Assembly (NCBI GenBank): GCA_937892545.1
Contig: CALAFO010000015.1
Coordinates: forward strand, 1 to 35,269
Direction of reading: 5' to 3'
Length of the DNA: 35,269 nucleotides
DNA from: Scatosoma sp002474405
Lineage (GTDB): Bacteria; Bacillota; Clostridia; Christensenellales; Borkfalkiaceae
The position numbers were made by a program, and so were the translations under genes. Below, in pieces: positions 24,569 to 33,019 of this stretch (position 1 is its first letter; the number at the start of each line of letters is the position of its first letter). Under the pieces are notes generated by a model. The model was not told the origin of the DNA, ran no database searches, and saw only the letters and a program-made list of their open reading frames with translations.

Positions 24569-25375
24569 ATGAACGCCCGGAACGGTTTTGAAAATTTCTT
24601 TTCCGTAACAAAAATCGAACTTGTGCTTTTCGTTACCAGAAAACTTACCGCAAAACGCATGGAAAACAGAAAAAATCACGGACTCGTCTACTACGAAAAG
24701 CCGTACGGAAAACTGATGTTCGGCGATAAAATCATCACGCCTCAGGCGGGGCAGATCGTATACTTTCCGCAAGGTTCTTCTTACGATATTTCCACGGAAA
24801 ACGCCGCGGAAACGGACGGCTGCCACGCGATCAATTTTCTCGCGCCCGATTTGCACGCGCAGGAACCGTTCGTATTTTGCCCTAAGGCGCCGCAACAGAT
24901 TTTTCCGTACTTTCTGCGCGCCGAAAAAGTATGGAAAGAAAAACGCGCGGGCTACAAGGAGCAATGCCTTTCGTACCTTTACGCCGTCATCGCCGCCATG
25001 AAAGAATCCTGTTCATACGCGCCGTCCGGGTACGGAAAAAAGCTTGCCCCCGCCGTGGAATACATTCACGAAAATTATGCGGAAAAGAAACTTTACGGCG
25101 CGGAACTTGCCGCGTTGTGCGGTATTTCCGAAACGTATTTCCGTCGGCTTTTTACGGGAACATACGGCGTTACCCCCGTGGAATACGCAAACGCGCTGAG
25201 AATCGGCAGAGCGAAAGATTTGCTTTCGGAACGCGGCGACGCAAAAACAAAAAACCGCGAAGCGTACACGATCGGCGAGATCGCGGAGCTTTGCGGCTTT
25301 TCCGACGTATTCTATTTTTCGCGTCTTTTCAAAAAACTTACGGGTTATTCCCCGGACGGCTGGCGGAAACGATAA
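24569..25375 (+). CDS. AraC-family transcriptional regulator of the GRE operon
   Basis: A 268-residue regulator and the only plus-strand gene. The ATG at 24569 has CCGGAGG 6-10 bases upstream; the frame upstream to 24431 crosses the promoter and is not coding. The N-terminal cupin-like sensor includes 'IITPQAGQIVYFPQGSSYDI' and 'GCHAINFLAPD'. The C-terminal DNA-binding domain has both helix-turn-helix units: 'LYGAELAALCGISETYFRRLF' with 'GVTPVEYANALRIGRAKDLL', then 'YTIGEIAELCGFSDVFYFSRLFKKLTGYSPDGWRKR', the standard AraC ending. It faces the GRE gene across 122 bases with back-to-back promoters, so I infer that it activates GRE and activase expression in response to the GRE substrate. It converges on the EAL gene with a 49-base gap. 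Confidence 0.9.
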   Translation: MNARNGFENFFSVTKIELVLFVTRKLTAKRMENRKNHGLVYYEKPYGKLMFGDKIITPQAGQIVYFPQGSSYDISTENAAETDGCHAINFLAPDLHAQEPFVFCPKAPQQIFPYFLRAEKVWKEKRAGYKEQCLSYLYAVIAAMKESCSYAPSGYGKKLAPAVEYIHENYAEKKLYGAELAALCGISETYFRRLFTGTYGVTPVEYANALRIGRAKDLLSERGDAKTKNREAYTIGEIAELCGFSDVFYFSRLFKKLTGYSPDGWRKR

Positions 25376-25424
25376 CCGCGCCGCGCCCGATTTTAAACCG
25401 ATTTTCAAACCGTTTTTGCGGCGT

Positions 25425-27728
25425 TTACTGCTGCTTATTGATAAAGTTGGTTTCGATAAACTGCAGATAATCAACGTATTTCAGCGGTTTCGAGAAATAA
25501 TAGCCCTGAATCACTTCGCAGCCGAGCGCTTCCAGACGCTGCAAATCTTCTTTGGTTTCCACGCCCTCCTGCGTAACTTTCATGCCCAGCTTTTTCACCA
25601 TGCCGATGACGCCGCTTAAAAGCGTTTCGTCGCGTTCCGGGCTTACGCCTTTGCTTAAAAAGAACTTATCCAGCTTGATTTCGTCCATCGGAATGGATTT
25701 TAAAATATTGTACGAAGAATACCCCGTTCCGAAATCATCGATAGAGCAATGGAACCCGCCCTCGTGCAGTTTATGTACGATGTCAAACAGATAATCGTAA
25801 TTTTCGTAGGCAAAACTTTCGGTGAATTCCAGCGTAATGAAACCCTCTTTGATGCCGAATTTTTTACGGATACGCACGTAGTAATCCACAAAATCGGGCT
25901 GGATCGCCGAAACGCGCGAAACGTTCACCGATACCGGGTAACAAATCCGCCGCTCCGCTATACGCGAAGCGATATTTTCGCACGCCTTGTACAAAACGAA
26001 GCGGTCGATTTTCACAATGAAGCCGTCCTCTTCGAATACCGGCAGAAATTCGCCCGGCAAACGGTACCCCTCGATTTTCGGATCGTACCAGCGGATGAGA
26101 ATTTCGCTGCCGTCCAGCGTTTTGTTGCGAAGATTGTATTTCGGCTGGTAGAAAAGGTGAAATTCGCTGTTTTTCAGCGCGTTTTCCATACGGCTTTCGA
26201 TTTCCGCCTTGCGGATATAATTTTCGCGCAGCATGTCTTCGTAGAAATTGATGCTGAGCGTTTTCGCCTGCGACGAAGCGTTTTCGCGCACGGAACGCAG
26301 CTTTTCCAGCATCGTTTTCACGCCGTCCCGCTGATTTTCTTCCAGTTCATACACGGCAAACGTTACGCCCACGCGATAATCTTCGCCCGCGTTAAACGAG
26401 GAAATGCGCAGATAAATTCCGTTCAGCCGTTCGGTGAACGACTGCCTGTCGCCAAGGTGCATAAACAGCAGAAATTCTCCGCCGCCCGCATACGCGAACG
26501 TTTCGCCCACGTGCATCGAACCGCGCACGGACTGCGCCACGAATTTTTTCAGTTTCAGCTTCTGTTCGTCGCCGAATTTTTCCGCAAAATACCCGAAATT
26601 GTTGATTTTCAGCGACGCCATCGCAAACGACGAAGCGGAATGCCGTTTCAGAATCCCCTCAACGTCCTTTTCAAACTTTTTCGGTGTGGCGCAACCGATG
26701 GAAGAATCGATCATTTCCAGCGCGAAAATACGCTTTTTCGCCGAACGCCGCCACAGCATCACCGTGCCCGCAAGCAGGACGATAATGCACGCCAGCCCCG
26801 CCAGCGAACTCCAGATCGTCTGCGTTAAGGCAAAGCCCTCGTCGTACACCGCGCTTACTTTATACGCGCATACCAAAGTTACGTTGCCTCGCTCCGCCCC
26901 GAACGGCAGCACGGTAAGCACGTAATCGTCCGCGCCGTTTCTGAAAGCGAACGATTTCAGTTCCGTACCCGTCAGCGCGTTTTTCGCTTCTTCTTCCGCG
27001 GCGGAATTTTTAAGCACATCCGCAAAGACGTCCTGCACGAGGTCGTTCCGTTTCACCGAAAATACGTCGTCCGCCTTCACCGCGTCGAAAATTCTGCCGC
27101 TTCCCTTGCACACAAACGCAAAATCGGCTTTGTTCAAGCCCTCGGCAACGCTCTTCCCCGCGGCTTCGTAAGCGGTGCTTAAAAACAACGTTTCGCTTTC
27201 GTACACCACCGCCACTTTGCGGATGCTGCCCGTAAACGTATCCGGTTCGGGGTACGTTACGTTCGCCGCCGTACAAACAGACATGTTATGATCTCCGTAC
27301 TGGAAGATGCCGGATTGCACCGTTTTTTCCGCGTTTTTCAACGCCTCTATCTCGGCGCAGTCCGTTACGGGCGTGCCCGTCTCGTCGTACAGCGTATCGC
27401 CCGAAAAGTACAGCACCGCCACCGTGCTTTCTTTCGTACGCGCGAGAGAAGCGATGGTATGAAAGCGTTCCCGCAATTCGTCCTCGCCGGAAGCGTTGGC
27501 AAGCTCCTCGGCGTAAAATTCCGTTTCCGCGTTCATTTTCGCGTACTGTTTTTCAAGAATCTGCGCCTGCGCGGAGGCATACGTTTCTGCGCGTTCCGCC
27601 GCCTGCGCCTGTACCGTGGAAGAATAATCCCGCCCCAGCGACACGAAGTGCACAAAGAAAAATATGCAGATCATCAGCGCCACCGCGTACGCGATTTCAC
27701 CTCTGTGTTTTATCAGAAATTTCTTCAT
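25425..27728 (-). CDS. Membrane-bound EAL-domain c-di-GMP phosphodiesterase with degenerate GGDEF
   Basis: A 767-residue signalling protein. Membrane helix about 12-32, an external sensor region about 33-303, helix about 304-326, then cytoplasmic GGDEF-like (about 335-500) and EAL (about 510-760) domains. The cyclase motif is 'AGGGEF' (415-419), with Gly in place of the metal-binding acidic residue, so it is probably inactive or only regulatory. The phosphodiesterase motif set looks complete: 'EILIRW' with Glu542, 'NVSR', 'EFTES', 'IDDFGTGYSS' (663-672), Lys685 and 'QEGVET' (720-725). It should hydrolyse c-di-GMP to pGpG. The ATG at 27728 lies inside the end of the preceding signal-peptidase gene (32-base overlap), with AGGTG just upstream, so it is translationally coupled to the fibre-export cluster. 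This ties matrix or fibre production to c-di-GMP turnover, as an inference. Confidence 0.9.
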   Translation of the reverse strand: MKKFLIKHRGEIAYAVALMICIFFFVHFVSLGRDYSSTVQAQAAERAETYASAQAQILEKQYAKMNAETEFYAEELANASGEDELRERFHTIASLARTKESTVAVLYFSGDTLYDETGTPVTDCAEIEALKNAEKTVQSGIFQYGDHNMSVCTAANVTYPEPDTFTGSIRKVAVVYESETLFLSTAYEAAGKSVAEGLNKADFAFVCKGSGRIFDAVKADDVFSVKRNDLVQDVFADVLKNSAAEEEAKNALTGTELKSFAFRNGADDYVLTVLPFGAERGNVTLVCAYKVSAVYDEGFALTQTIWSSLAGLACIIVLLAGTVMLWRRSAKKRIFALEMIDSSIGCATPKKFEKDVEGILKRHSASSFAMASLKINNFGYFAEKFGDEQKLKLKKFVAQSVRGSMHVGETFAYAGGGEFLLFMHLGDRQSFTERLNGIYLRISSFNAGEDYRVGVTFAVYELEENQRDGVKTMLEKLRSVRENASSQAKTLSINFYEDMLRENYIRKAEIESRMENALKNSEFHLFYQPKYNLRNKTLDGSEILIRWYDPKIEGYRLPGEFLPVFEEDGFIVKIDRFVLYKACENIASRIAERRICYPVSVNVSRVSAIQPDFVDYYVRIRKKFGIKEGFITLEFTESFAYENYDYLFDIVHKLHEGGFHCSIDDFGTGYSSYNILKSIPMDEIKLDKFFLSKGVSPERDETLLSGVIGMVKKLGMKVTQEGVETKEDLQRLEALGCEVIQGYYFSKPLKYVDYLQFIETNFINKQQ

Positions 27729-28392
27729 CGTTCACCTGTTTTTCGCTTCCGCTTCCGCGGTCGGCGTTTTCCGCTCCGTTTTCGCGGAGCATCTTTTGCA
27801 CTTCTTCCTGCACCCGTTCGTCCATCAGTTTCCGCTTTTCTTCCTCTTTCTTTTCCTCGCCGAGCGCGGAAGCGATTTCCGGCACGTATACGAACGCGCA
27901 CGCGGCAATGAACGCCGCAAACAACGCTACCAGCCCGAAAGGCGAGGCATACAGCCTGCCGAAAAAGGTAAATACGGGCAGATTCTTTTTAAACGTGGCT
28001 ACAATATCTTCTTGTTTCACCGTTTTCGCGTCCGCCGCGGCGTTCGCGTCGCCTTTCATCACGTACCCGTCGTCCGTGATTTTTTCGATGCGATGCGTAA
28101 TCAGACTGCCGTACGCCGCCGAAGAAACGTCCTGCATGCGGTAGGTTACGATGTCGCCTTCCGCCAGTTCTCCGCCGTCGTACTTCTTCACGAGAATATA
28201 ACTCTTCGCCCCGATCGTCGGCTCCATGCTGCCCGTTTCCACGCGCATCATCGCATAGCCGAACACGTACGCCGGAGAATTTCTCTTTCTGCCGAGCACC
28301 GCCGAAGCGAATACCAGCGCCGCGCATATCACGGCGCAGACAAGCAGCACCGTTCCTGCGATTCTCTTGAATTTACTTCCCGTTTTCGCCAT
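27697..28392 (-). CDS. SipW-like (ER-type, S26B) signal peptidase, copy 2
   Basis: A 231-residue membrane protease with an N-terminal helix (about 10-33), an extracytoplasmic catalytic domain, a second helix (about 150-170) and a charged cytoplasmic tail. The nucleophile is Ser55 in 'VETGSMEPTIG'; the general base is His100 in 'SLITHRIEKI', giving the Ser/His dyad of archaeal/ER-type peptidases and Bacillus SipW rather than the Ser/Lys dyad of ordinary bacterial SPase I. 'VMKGDANAAAD' is the conserved box near the dyad. Such enzymes process fibre-forming proteins of the TasA/camelysin group. The gene overlaps both neighbours (20 bases with the double-domain protein gene, 32 with the EAL gene). 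The tail 'EEVQKMLRENGAENAD' resembles the tail of copy 1. Confidence 0.9.
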   Translation of the reverse strand: MAKTGSKFKRIAGTVLLVCAVICAALVFASAVLGRKRNSPAYVFGYAMMRVETGSMEPTIGAKSYILVKKYDGGELAEGDIVTYRMQDVSSAAYGSLITHRIEKITDDGYVMKGDANAAADAKTVKQEDIVATFKKNLPVFTFFGRLYASPFGLVALFAAFIAACAFVYVPEIASALGEEKKEEEKRKLMDERVQEEVQKMLRENGAENADRGSGSEKQVNDEEISDKTQR

Positions 28393-30940
28393 CTGCTTCG
28401 CGTTCCTCTTCCGTCCGCGCCGACTGCTCTTCGTCTAAAATGAACCCCGAACTGTCGTCCAGTCCGTACTCGGTAGGTTTTTCGTAATTGCCTTCGGGGC
28501 GAACCATATTTTCCAACGTCTGCGCTGCGGACGGCTTTTTGTATTCCGCCGCCGGCGCTTCCGGCTGCATCGCAGCGGCGGTCGGCGCCAGAAACGAAGC
28601 CGCAGACTCCGAAACGGCGTTTTTCTTCACCTCTTCCGCAGCGGCAAGGCTTTCTTCCGAAACCGCCGCGCCGAAATTTCCCAAACCGCGGAACAATCCC
28701 TTTTCCGCCGCGAAATCCGTGATTTTTCTCTTCGCCACGGAAATCCAGCCTTTCAGTAACATCTCTTCCAACGGCACAAGCGGATAATTTTCCGCCGAAA
28801 CGGGTTCGGGCGGCTTTTTCGCAAGTTTCAGCCCGTATGCTTCCGCCAGCGCGGCAATGTACGCCGTAGCCCGCCGCTCGCCCCCGCTTCCTCGCACGCG
28901 CAGGCAAACGGGAGTATCTTCGAACCGCGGCTCTTCTTCCCGCGGCATGTTTTCCGCCGCGGTTCCCGCTTCCGCAAAATACACTTTCAACGCCTTTCCG
29001 CTCACCGCCACGCGCGCCAGAATTGTTCTGCCCGCATGAAACGAAGCGAAGCGCTTGCTTTCGCGCATTTTCACTTTGCCGAATTTCAGAAGCTCGTTGG
29101 CAATCCGCGCGAATCTCTCCTTCAGCTCGTACGGCGCCGTGCGGATCTTCGAATGGAACGTTCTTACGTACCGCGTTCCGAACAATTCCGACGTCGGCTC
29201 CGCCAGATCGTCCGCCAGAAGAGCCACGTCCAGCGCGAACGCGATTTCGTCGTTTTCCGCCGTATAATCGGGCAAAGACTCGCGGAATTCTTCTTTCACC
29301 GCCCCGCGCGCGGTATCGATTTCCGCCTTCACTTCGGGCGCCGCGGAATATTCGTATTCCGCCGCGTCTTTCACGGGCTTACCTGCATTGTGCAGAAATA
29401 CCAGATAATTCTGCGCCGCAAGCGCGTAAATCTCTTTTACGTACTCGTCCGGAACGTCTTTCACCGTCTCGCTCACCGTAATGCCGTAGCCCGCGTCCTC
29501 GTAGCTTTCGATAAACTCCCACAGCGCAAGACATTCGTTGAAATACTTGTTTTTCAGGATCGCGTTCGTCCGCATCACCGGCGGGCGGATATAATTTTTA
29601 TCCATCGCCTTCACGAACGACGACTGCATATACCCCGAAACAATCTCGTTCAGCCGCTGCACTCTGTGCCAAAGTCCCGTGCCGAGGAACGGCTTGCGCG
29701 CCGTTTCTTCCGTGTTGCGTTCGGAATATTCCACTTCGATTTTAATTCTGCCTCTGCCCTCGCCGTGTTCGAATGCGCTTTCGAATTCGAAATTTTCCAG
29801 CTTTTCGTCCGCGCCCGCCTCTTCGGCAATCTTCGCCCGTTTGCCGATAAACAGATACAGCCGGCTGATCAGCGTGTTCAGAAATTTATTCTCGTACGTT
29901 AAAAGCGAATCTTCGCGGAATACGTTCAGAAGCTTCGTGGGCGTAAGTTCGCCGTATTCGTTTTTACTGATATAATCGGTATGCCGCGCAAGATGCGCCA
30001 CCGATCTTCCGCTCACCCGCTTCGTCAGTTCGATGGGCAGCACTTCTTCCGTTTCCGCGATATACCGCGTGGGCTTGCGGATCAGTTCGTCCAGCGCCGG
30101 CAGACTGCGCTCTATCGCGCTCACCCACATTTCGTCTATCGAACGCAGCATCAGCTTTTCCGAAAACCGCGCCGTACCCGAGCCCGCCGCCAGCGCGCTT
30201 AAAATTTCGGAATACGCCTCGTGGCGCGATAACAGATTCGCCGAGGAAGCCAGCGTATCGGCGTACGCCCCGTATTTTTCGTTCTCCGCGGGATGTTCCG
30301 CGGGCACGGGCACGATGATTTCTTCCGCCGCGCCGTCCGCCCGCACCGCCGCGTTTTTCGCTTCCGTTTTCACGATGCGGATAAACCCGCGCGTTACGAG
30401 ATTGTTGAAAGAATCGGCTTTGAAATTATCCGCCGATACGGGTTCGAACCCGTCCGCGCGTTTTTTCAGCCCTTTTTCCGCGGCAAGCGCGGCAATCAGT
30501 TTCAGCGCGTGCGCCAGCGCGCCGCGGCTTTTGATTTTAAACAGCGACGGCGTTCTCGCCCGCTTTTTCACGCCGCCGACGTCTTTCGCCTTATACCGCC
30601 CGTCCGCAAACTCTTCCGGCGCCACGGCGAGATACAACGAAAGCGTCTTTCCCGAAAGCGCGATAAAAGCGAGGCTTTCCCGCCCCGCCGAAAACGCCAC
30701 GCCCGACCAGCCCATTCTGGAGCGCGCCTTTTCGTACGATAAAAGCGCCGTGGCAAGCGCCGCGTAATACTCTTTTACGCTCCGTTCCGCCAAAGCGATT
30801 TTCGCATAAAACGAACGGTCGAAACGGATTTTCTGTTTCCAGTCCGCCGCGCCGCCGTTTTGTCCGCCGCCCGCCGGATTGTTTTTTAAGCCGCTTTCCG
30901 CCGCCCGTTCTTCCGTGTTTTCGTACTCCATAGCCGCCAT
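28373..30940 (-). CDS. 855-residue protein with a duplicated terminal domain around a DUF2357-like core
   Basis: A soluble protein with no signal peptide or membrane helix. Residues about 41-191 and 592-738 are two copies of one domain: 'RSFYAKI'/'RTFHSKI', 'ALLSYEKARSRM'/'ELLKFGKVKMRE', 'FSAGRESLAFIALSGKTLSLYLA'-like against 'FHAGRTILARVAVSGKALKVYFA', and 'EPVSADNF'/'EPVSAENY'. I recall this domain from many uncharacterised Bacillota proteins but no function. The middle (about 225-560) has 'LLTYENKFLNTLISRLYLFI', reminiscent of DUF2357 proteins that accompany McrB-like ATPases; I see no nuclease motif. The tail (from about 760) is Ala/Glu-rich and probably disordered. The ATG at 30940 is 7 bases after the AAA+ gene (30931 is an alternative start). 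A partner or adaptor of the AAA+ ATPase is the natural inference. Confidence 0.78.
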   Translation of the reverse strand: MAAMEYENTEERAAESGLKNNPAGGGQNGGAADWKQKIRFDRSFYAKIALAERSVKEYYAALATALLSYEKARSRMGWSGVAFSAGRESLAFIALSGKTLSLYLAVAPEEFADGRYKAKDVGGVKKRARTPSLFKIKSRGALAHALKLIAALAAEKGLKKRADGFEPVSADNFKADSFNNLVTRGFIRIVKTEAKNAAVRADGAAEEIIVPVPAEHPAENEKYGAYADTLASSANLLSRHEAYSEILSALAAGSGTARFSEKLMLRSIDEMWVSAIERSLPALDELIRKPTRYIAETEEVLPIELTKRVSGRSVAHLARHTDYISKNEYGELTPTKLLNVFREDSLLTYENKFLNTLISRLYLFIGKRAKIAEEAGADEKLENFEFESAFEHGEGRGRIKIEVEYSERNTEETARKPFLGTGLWHRVQRLNEIVSGYMQSSFVKAMDKNYIRPPVMRTNAILKNKYFNECLALWEFIESYEDAGYGITVSETVKDVPDEYVKEIYALAAQNYLVFLHNAGKPVKDAAEYEYSAAPEVKAEIDTARGAVKEEFRESLPDYTAENDEIAFALDVALLADDLAEPTSELFGTRYVRTFHSKIRTAPYELKERFARIANELLKFGKVKMRESKRFASFHAGRTILARVAVSGKALKVYFAEAGTAAENMPREEEPRFEDTPVCLRVRGSGGERRATAYIAALAEAYGLKLAKKPPEPVSAENYPLVPLEEMLLKGWISVAKRKITDFAAEKGLFRGLGNFGAAVSEESLAAAEEVKKNAVSESAASFLAPTAAAMQPEAPAAEYKKPSAAQTLENMVRPEGNYEKPTEYGLDDSSGFILDEEQSARTEEEREADGENGK

Positions 30941-30947
30941 CTATCCT

Positions 30948-32510
30948 TTAATACATTTTCTGCAACCGCTGCAGATACGCGATGCTCTCTTTCATCGCAC
31001 CTTTGCCGAACAGCGAATCGAGATACGATACCAGCGGACGGATTTCGTCGCGGATCAGCGAAAGGTTCAGGCTTTCGAACTTTCTGAACACCTTCGTGGC
31101 AAGCATATAGTCCACGCCTTCCACTTCGCTGCCGCCGCACGCCACGTACGCCGGAACAAACGTTTTCAGCTGCTTCATGATACGGTTACCGAACGCCACG
31201 CGGAATTTCTCAATCACGTAGTTATCCAGCTTCGCAATCTTTTCGAGGCTCTCTTCCGATACGGGATAATCCGCCGCAGCCTGCTTGTAAAGCGCTTCCA
31301 CTTCGCTGTAAGAAACCCGCTTCGCCTCCGTTGCCGGCGCGTCGAACGGAATCCCCTTGCTGTCCAGATTCACCACAAACGCACGGTCGTACACCTTATC
31401 CGATACCGAGAACGTGGAATCGTCGTTGTTGATCGTGCCCACGTACCATACGTTCTGCGGAATCACAAGATTTCCGTTTTTCAGCTTCACGGGGTCGTTC
31501 TCCCACGACGACGGCACCAGTTCGATTTTCCATTCGTTGTGGTCGGGCATTTCCAGAATGGAAAGCATTTCCGCGAAGTAATACTCCACGCGCGCGATGT
31601 TCATTTCGTCCAGAATCACGATGTTTAAATCGTCGTTATAGCCCGATTCGTAAATGCGGCGCAATACTTCCGTTTCGTTGAATTTCTTCGTGAATTCATT
31701 GAAGTAACCGAACAATTCGTTCCGGTCTCTCCAGGAAGGCTGCACCGACGCGATTGTGGCGTCGTTTCTGAAAAATTTGCCCATCACGTACGGCAACGAA
31801 GTTTTACCGGTACCCGATATACCCTGCAGAATCAACAGCTTCGTGGAAGCCAACCCCGCGATGGTCAGGCGAATCGTGCGGATATCGTAGTACAAACCGT
31901 TGTGCGAACACGCGAAGTTGCGCAAATCTTCGCACAGACTTTTCAGAGTGATGTCGTTATCGTAATCGGGCGACTGATAAAACGCGTACTGTTCGTCCAC
32001 CAGCGCCAGCCGCTGAAAGCGGCGGTCGGCAAGCTGATCGTTTTTCTTTTCCTCGCCGTTTTCCGCAGCGTTCGCCATGGCGGCTTCTTCCGCCTCGCGC
32101 TGCAGTTCTTTTTTCATCTGCTCGTACGAAAGCCCCGCGCGGGTAACCTGCAGCTGCGTGATTTTCTCCTTTTCCGCCGTCAGGCGCGCGTTCTGCCGCT
32201 GCAGCTCCGCAATCTCTTCCAGCAAATCTTCGTTGCTTGACATCGACTTTTTAAACCGTACGATTTTGCCGATACCAAGACCGATCAAGAAGAAAATTCC
32301 CACCCAGACGGCTAAAATCAGAATGAACGCAAGAATCGAAAATATCCAGTCCGCAACGCCGAAACTGCCGCCGTTATCGCTCCATAATTTAAAATAATAC
32401 GAAAAGTCGAATATTTGTATCACGCCGAAAAATATGCCCTTGAATACCTGCAGTATTCCCTGGAGCATATTGCCGAAAAAAGCTTTGAACCAAATAAAAA
32501 ATCCTTGCAT
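30948..32510 (-). CDS. Membrane-anchored McrB-like AAA+ ATPase
   Basis: A 520-residue protein. The first 36 residues are hydrophobic and aromatic, and about 53-80 is a clear membrane helix; about 92-145 is a charged coiled-coil-like stretch; the AAA+ domain fills about 205-520. Walker A is 'GISGTGKTS' (230-238), Walker B 'IVILDEMN' (297-304) with the McrB-like continuation 'IARVEYYFAEMLS', the segment 'SWRDRNELFGYFN' (259-271), sensor 1 'GTINNDDS' (358-365) and 'VYDRAF' with a candidate arginine finger. These are features of the McrB/dynein-related subgroup. The start at 32510 has AAAGGA 8 bases upstream; a frame upstream to 32609 is repeat DNA. Its place between signal peptidases and its membrane anchor argue for a role in surface-protein export or assembly rather than in restriction. 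Confidence 0.88.
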   Translation of the reverse strand: MQGFFIWFKAFFGNMLQGILQVFKGIFFGVIQIFDFSYYFKLWSDNGGSFGVADWIFSILAFILILAVWVGIFFLIGLGIGKIVRFKKSMSSNEDLLEEIAELQRQNARLTAEKEKITQLQVTRAGLSYEQMKKELQREAEEAAMANAAENGEEKKNDQLADRRFQRLALVDEQYAFYQSPDYDNDITLKSLCEDLRNFACSHNGLYYDIRTIRLTIAGLASTKLLILQGISGTGKTSLPYVMGKFFRNDATIASVQPSWRDRNELFGYFNEFTKKFNETEVLRRIYESGYNDDLNIVILDEMNIARVEYYFAEMLSILEMPDHNEWKIELVPSSWENDPVKLKNGNLVIPQNVWYVGTINNDDSTFSVSDKVYDRAFVVNLDSKGIPFDAPATEAKRVSYSEVEALYKQAAADYPVSEESLEKIAKLDNYVIEKFRVAFGNRIMKQLKTFVPAYVACGGSEVEGVDYMLATKVFRKFESLNLSLIRDEIRPLVSYLDSLFGKGAMKESIAYLQRLQKMY

Positions 32511-32533
32511 ATTACCATTCCTTTTTGCGCGCT

Positions 32534-32970
32534 TCCGAACTTCTTGGCTTTCCCCCGCGAGGGAAGGCTTAATTTCTGCCTTATTTTCAAGGCTTCCCCT
32601 TGCCTGCATAAAATTTTGCTTACAAAATTTTCTTCGGCAAAAATGTGAAGCCTTTCCTTACGTCAAGGCTTCCCCTTGGGGGCTTTTCTTGCCGAACTGC
32701 CGCTCACGGCAGCTTCGGCAGCCTGCTCCTTGCGGAGCAAGGTGGTGAGGGGCGTAGCCCATTTTTGATTGAAATTTTTCCACCGGAAATTTTCAAACAA
32801 GAGGCAGTTTCGTTTCCGTTTAAAATCATTTTGTACGAATCAGTTGCGCCCCTCATTCGCCTCGCTATCGCTCGGCACCTTCCCCCGCGGGGGAAGGCTT
32901 AATTGCCGCTTCTTTCAAGGCTTCCCCTCGGGGGGAAGCTGTCTGTGCAACAGACTGATGAGGGGCAGCT
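32534..32970. repeat. Composite palindromic repeat block between signal peptidase 1 and the AAA+ gene
   Basis: The 509-base gap 32511-33019 has no credible gene. It holds GGCTTTCCCCC/GGGAAGGCTT elements (32547-32570), the 97-bp repeat copy (32585-32681), a GCTCCTTGCGGAGC stem with GGTGAGGGGC (about 32725-32754), a unique AT-rich stretch (about 32760-32845), a perfect 20-bp palindrome (32878-32897), a CTTCCCC/GGGGAAG hairpin (32921-32938), and GTCTG/CAGAC with GATGAGGGG (32941-32965). The plus and minus orientations of the GATGAGGGG element both occur, suggesting nested insertions. Confidence 0.72.
32585..32681. repeat. 97-bp direct repeat, left copy
   Basis: Base for base identical to 35173-35269 and in the same orientation. 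It starts TTTCAAGGCTTCCCC, contains the inverted repeat AAAATTTTGCTTACAAAATTTT-like core near 32609-32632, and ends TTCCCCTTGGGG. The right copy reaches the window edge, so the true length of identity may be greater. Confidence 0.9.
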
Positions 32971-33019
32971 CCGACACCGAACAACAGATTCATTCCTCTC
33001 TCGCCCGTCCGCCGGCGGC

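Noticed and set aside
28373..32510. Type IV (McrBC-type) restriction system
   Set aside because: The ATPase is McrB-like, but it has a membrane anchor instead of a DNA-binding domain, and the partner shows no PD-(D/E)xK nuclease motif. The flanking genes are signal peptidases and a c-di-GMP enzyme.
32511..32609. 33-residue N-terminal extension of the AAA+ gene
   Set aside because: It is also repeat-derived; the ATG at 32510 has its own ribosome site and begins the hydrophobic N-terminus.
32534..32970. CRISPR array
   Set aside because: Repeats here are palindromic modules of different sizes in both orientations without regular spacers, and no cas genes are present.
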